DNA from: Bacillota bacterium
Lineage (GTDB): Bacteria > Bacillota > Clostridia > Christensenellales > SZUA-584
Reading direction: 5' to 3'
Length of the DNA stretch: 64,000 nt
Assembly: GCA_023408075.1 (NCBI GenBank)
Contig: JAEYKW010000014.1
Location: 1-64,000, forward strand
Positions 61,823 to 64,000 of this stretch are shown here, one piece after another; position 1 is the first letter of the stretch, and each line of letters begins with the position of its first letter. The notes beneath the pieces were generated by a model. The model was not told the origin of the DNA and ran no database searches. It was given only the letters and a program-made list of their open reading frames with translations. Position numbers and translations under genes: made by a program.

Positions 61823-62854
61823 TTATAAAAGCTGATATTTATCGGAATCTTCAATCTTAGAATACTTTTCAAATAGATCAGCGATATCTTTAAGCAACTC
61901 TTTCTTCTTGTCGGTAGAAATACTTTTCGTCTTATCATAAGGAAGCCCCAATAAAGCTAAAAGCATAGAGGGATCTTCGCCTAAATTTTCGTTAAGGCCA
62001 TATGATTTATAAATAATATAATGTAAGTGCTTTTTACTCATTATACTAAACATATCAACAAAATCATATATTGTTCTTAATGTAATGTCCGGCAGTTCAT
62101 CTAATTTTTGATTTATGCTAATTCGTCTATCATTCGTTAATTTGGCAACAATAGAACTATGAAGATTGTACATTTTATATTCGATCATTTCATTGTCTGC
62201 AATCAATGCAGCTATACCAAATGAAAAATTGCCTGGGGATGTCTTGTCGATACGGCTTAATGTATATAATATCGAATTTAGGGTTATCCAGTTTGACGTT
62301 AATAATTCTTTTGCCAAGATTCTTTTTACGGTATCGATATCTAGATTAATATAAATGATATAACCATTATCATCTTCTGTATATAAATTGTAATCATACT
62401 TGGGCAGTCCGTCCAAATCTTTATTATCATTAATACGATTTATCAATTCGTCAACCGTAAAACCAAGACGCTCTATTTCAGAATTGATAAAATCCACTAA
62501 CGTTTCTGGAACATCAATTTGTCGTATGACATCATCATAAGTTTTAATTCCAGTATCTTTCAATCTATCTGGATCAGAAAAATACTCTATAACATATTTA
62601 TCTAGATGAGAATATGCGGTATCTTTATCTCCACAAATAGATTCTATCATTAATATAAGATCTTCTAATGAGATGTTTTTATAATCGCCTTTGTCGAATT
62701 TGGAAATGTACGCATTGGATTTTCCTATTTTCCCTGCTAGTACATTTGCATTCACTTTGTATTCGAGCCTTAACTTTTTTAAATAATCTGTCAATTTGTC
62801 TGTAATATCGAATTTAATTTTATCTAAGCTTGGCGTAAATACCATATTATACAT
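61823..62854 (-). CDS. XRE-like regulator with long C-terminal domain
   Basis: A 343-residue protein. Residues about 20-75 form a Cro/CI-type helix-turn-helix (YKVNANVLAGKIGKSNAYIS, then SLEDLILMIESI). The remaining 270 residues are helical and unrecognised. AAGGAG precedes the ATG, and a perfect 8-bp inverted repeat lies about 20 bases upstream (62871-62893). It is divergent from the ADP-ribosyltransferase-like gene and may control it. Confidence 0.6.
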   Translation of the reverse strand: MYNMVFTPSLDKIKFDITDKLTDYLKKLRLEYKVNANVLAGKIGKSNAYISKFDKGDYKNISLEDLILMIESICGDKDTAYSHLDKYVIEYFSDPDRLKDTGIKTYDDVIRQIDVPETLVDFINSEIERLGFTVDELINRINDNKDLDGLPKYDYNLYTEDDNGYIIYINLDIDTVKRILAKELLTSNWITLNSILYTLSRIDKTSPGNFSFGIAALIADNEMIEYKMYNLHSSIVAKLTNDRRISINQKLDELPDITLRTIYDFVDMFSIMSKKHLHYIIYKSYGLNENLGEDPSMLLALLGLPYDKTKSISTDKKKELLKDIADLFEKYSKIEDSDKYQLL

Positions 62855-62870
62855 AATATCAACTCCTTTA

Positions 62871-62893
62871 AGTTAATTATAGACGAATTAACT
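62871..62893. promoter_or_regulatory. Inverted repeat in the divergent promoter region
   Basis: AGTTAATT (62871-62878) and AATTAACT (62886-62893) are perfect inverted repeats around a 7-base centre. A further AGTTAATAA half-site lies at about 62914. This is a likely operator for the XRE-like protein encoded beside it. TTGACG and TGATACAAT at about 62943-62969 may be the rightward promoter. Confidence 0.5.
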
Positions 62894-63062
62894 CGAAATT
62901 GCAACAGATTAAAAAGTTAATAAAAAATAATTAAAAATGTGCTTGACGATTAATTTTTTGTGATACAATATAAAATGAAGAAAAATAGTTGGCATTAGTA
63001 ACTGGAAGGGAGCCATACGCCAAGAGAGGCTTGAATGATAATAAAAGGAAGGAGTTGTTGCA

Positions 63063-63881
63063 ATGATACAAGAAGAAAAAAACAGAGAAAGCCGTATTCG
63101 TCGTTTAGCACATAACCAAGGATATAGCATTGAGAAATCCAGAGCGGCTATTAGTGGTAATAATTTGGGAGGTTACAGAGTAATTCGTGGTCAATACGGA
63201 CGGGCTGAAGCTGGCGATAAATATAATATGTCTCTAGAAGATGTTGAAAAATATCTTGACTATAAGAAATATCATGCCCCTTTTGCTTCGGTGGCAATTA
63301 GACATGGAAAACACACGCTACACGCTTGGGAGTATTACAAGAAAGTATATGGAAATATCCCGCCAAGACACCGTCTGAAGATCTTGCTTGACGAGATATA
63401 CAGCTATCGCGCATTTGATATCGAAGAATTCTTTGAGTATCTTGAGGATATTCTGAAAAATGAAACGCAGGAACAATTTGATGCTCGAATTAATACAACA
63501 AGGAAACGAATTGGACATTTGCTTAACGAAAACATGATTACGGTTTTCAGAGGATCAACAGAAAATAGTCTAAGTTCTGATGATGCGCTTTCTTGGACTT
63601 ATGACAAAGATGTTGCAAGATGGTTTGCTTTAAGATTTGTAGACGTGGGGTTTACAAAAAGACCTCAGATTCTTACAGCGCAAGTAGATGTATCAGATAT
63701 TTTAGATGTTTTAGAAGACACAAATGAAAAGGAAGTCGTTGTTATTCCTCCGAATTTATGTGGCTCCTTGTTTGACGAACAGTCCGAAGATATCAGCTAT
63801 GACAAAGAATTCATGCATGAATTTCAACAAAAAAGAGCTGCATATCAGAAAGAAATAATAGATGCACTTATTAATGAATAA
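63063..63881 (+). CDS. Putative R-S-E class ADP-ribosyltransferase
   Basis: A 272-residue protein. Residues 8-65 form a small module (RRLAHNQGYSIEKSRAA...GGYRVI...YNMSLEDVEKYL) seen in DNA-binding-like phage and plasmid proteins. The C-terminal part shows the order of an R-S-E ADP-ribosyltransferase: Arg163 in ITVFRGS, Ser177-Trp-Thr in LSWTYDKDVARWFA, and Glu222-x-Glu224 in NEKEVVVIP. Such enzymes transfer ADP-ribose to arginine or similar targets and act as phage factors or toxins. AAGGAG precedes ATG 63063. It is divergent from an XRE-like regulator. The function is predicted from motifs only. Confidence 0.55.
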   Translation: MIQEEKNRESRIRRLAHNQGYSIEKSRAAISGNNLGGYRVIRGQYGRAEAGDKYNMSLEDVEKYLDYKKYHAPFASVAIRHGKHTLHAWEYYKKVYGNIPPRHRLKILLDEIYSYRAFDIEEFFEYLEDILKNETQEQFDARINTTRKRIGHLLNENMITVFRGSTENSLSSDDALSWTYDKDVARWFALRFVDVGFTKRPQILTAQVDVSDILDVLEDTNEKEVVVIPPNLCGSLFDEQSEDISYDKEFMHEFQQKRAAYQKEIIDALINE

Positions 63882-63929
63882 ATGCGGCGAAATGAAAAAT
63901 CATAATTTATCTAAGGAGGTATTTTATAA

Positions 63930-64000
63930 ATGACGAATGATGCGAAAGAACTGAAGAACTTGGATATGCGGTTACGCAGGAGAGCAAGAACTCAGGGATT
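63930..64000 (+). CDS. Start of a gene with the same N-terminal module (cut by window end)
   Basis: A partial gene, 23 codons visible. AAGGAGG lies ten bases before ATG 63930. The visible sequence contains LDMRLRRRARTQG, close to RIRRLAHNQG in the preceding protein, so it is probably a second protein with the same DNA-binding-like module. The rest is outside the window. Confidence 0.6.
   Translation, partial: MTNDAKELKNLDMRLRRRARTQG

Noticed and set aside
51896..64000. A complete prophage or conjugative element
   Set aside because: No capsid, portal, terminase, relaxase or type IV secretion genes are visible in this window, so the element type is left open.

Overview
The window looks like a chromosomal segment of an endospore-forming member of the Clostridia with medium GC content. 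The signs are an IspH-ribosomal protein S1 fusion, a HutP-family gene overlapping cmk, sporulation-type genes (lonB, ytfJ/gerW), scpAB, zapA, a phenylalanine T-box leader, clear sigma-A type promoters and strong AGGAGG ribosome binding sites. No rRNA, tRNA or CRISPR array was found. The genus cannot be named from the sequence alone.

Layout. (1) 0.5-9.1 kb: an envelope or exopolysaccharide operon with a TviB/WbpA-type UDP-sugar dehydrogenase, a lipoprotein with three NodB-like domains of which only the last keeps its catalytic residues, a hyaluronan-synthase-like processive glycosyltransferase carrying an N-terminal PilZ-like domain, a membrane-anchored deacetylase-like protein and a GH18-like lipoprotein. 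(2) 9.2-17.9 kb: lgt and pncB, a DivIVA-like coiled-coil protein, then a membrane-bound LuxR regulator upstream of an MMPL exporter and its secreted partner. (3) 18-24 kb: lonB, with lon-ysxC-metallophosphoesterase on the opposite strand. (4) 23.5-51.7 kb: housekeeping operons (degV; GIY-YIG/DUF1801; hutP-cmk-plsC-ispH/rpsA; polA-coaE-transglycosylase-substrate-binding protein-TrmH; T-box-pheST; zapA; M50 protease-scpAB-DUF2953-ytfJ-dac-rluB; a biotin-dependent carboxyltransferase set resembling a soluble transcarboxylase; gap).

(5) From about 51.7 kb the sequence becomes visibly AT-rich and is an integrated mobile element that runs off the right edge. It holds a full-length tyrosine recombinase next to gap, a second catalytic-domain-only recombinase, an excisionase-like protein, several XRE-type regulators with palindromic operators, and cargo. 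The most striking cargo is a leftward three-gene operon (53.6-55.9 kb) encoding a zinc-cysteine protein with a recombinase-like N-terminus, a DUF3883-like PD-(D/E)XK nuclease and a class III nucleotidyl-cyclase-like protein resembling Pycsar cyclases, without any recognisable Pycsar effector. A HEPN-like protein (R-x4-H) and a likely R-S-E class ADP-ribosyltransferase lie further right. I read this as a defence or conflict island and the best candidate for an undescribed system.

Two families of short dispersed repeats also stand out. One ~150-bp element has inserted at hairpins at two places and is flanked by duplicated hairpin sequence; one copy is nested in another repeat lying between the Phe T-box and pheS.
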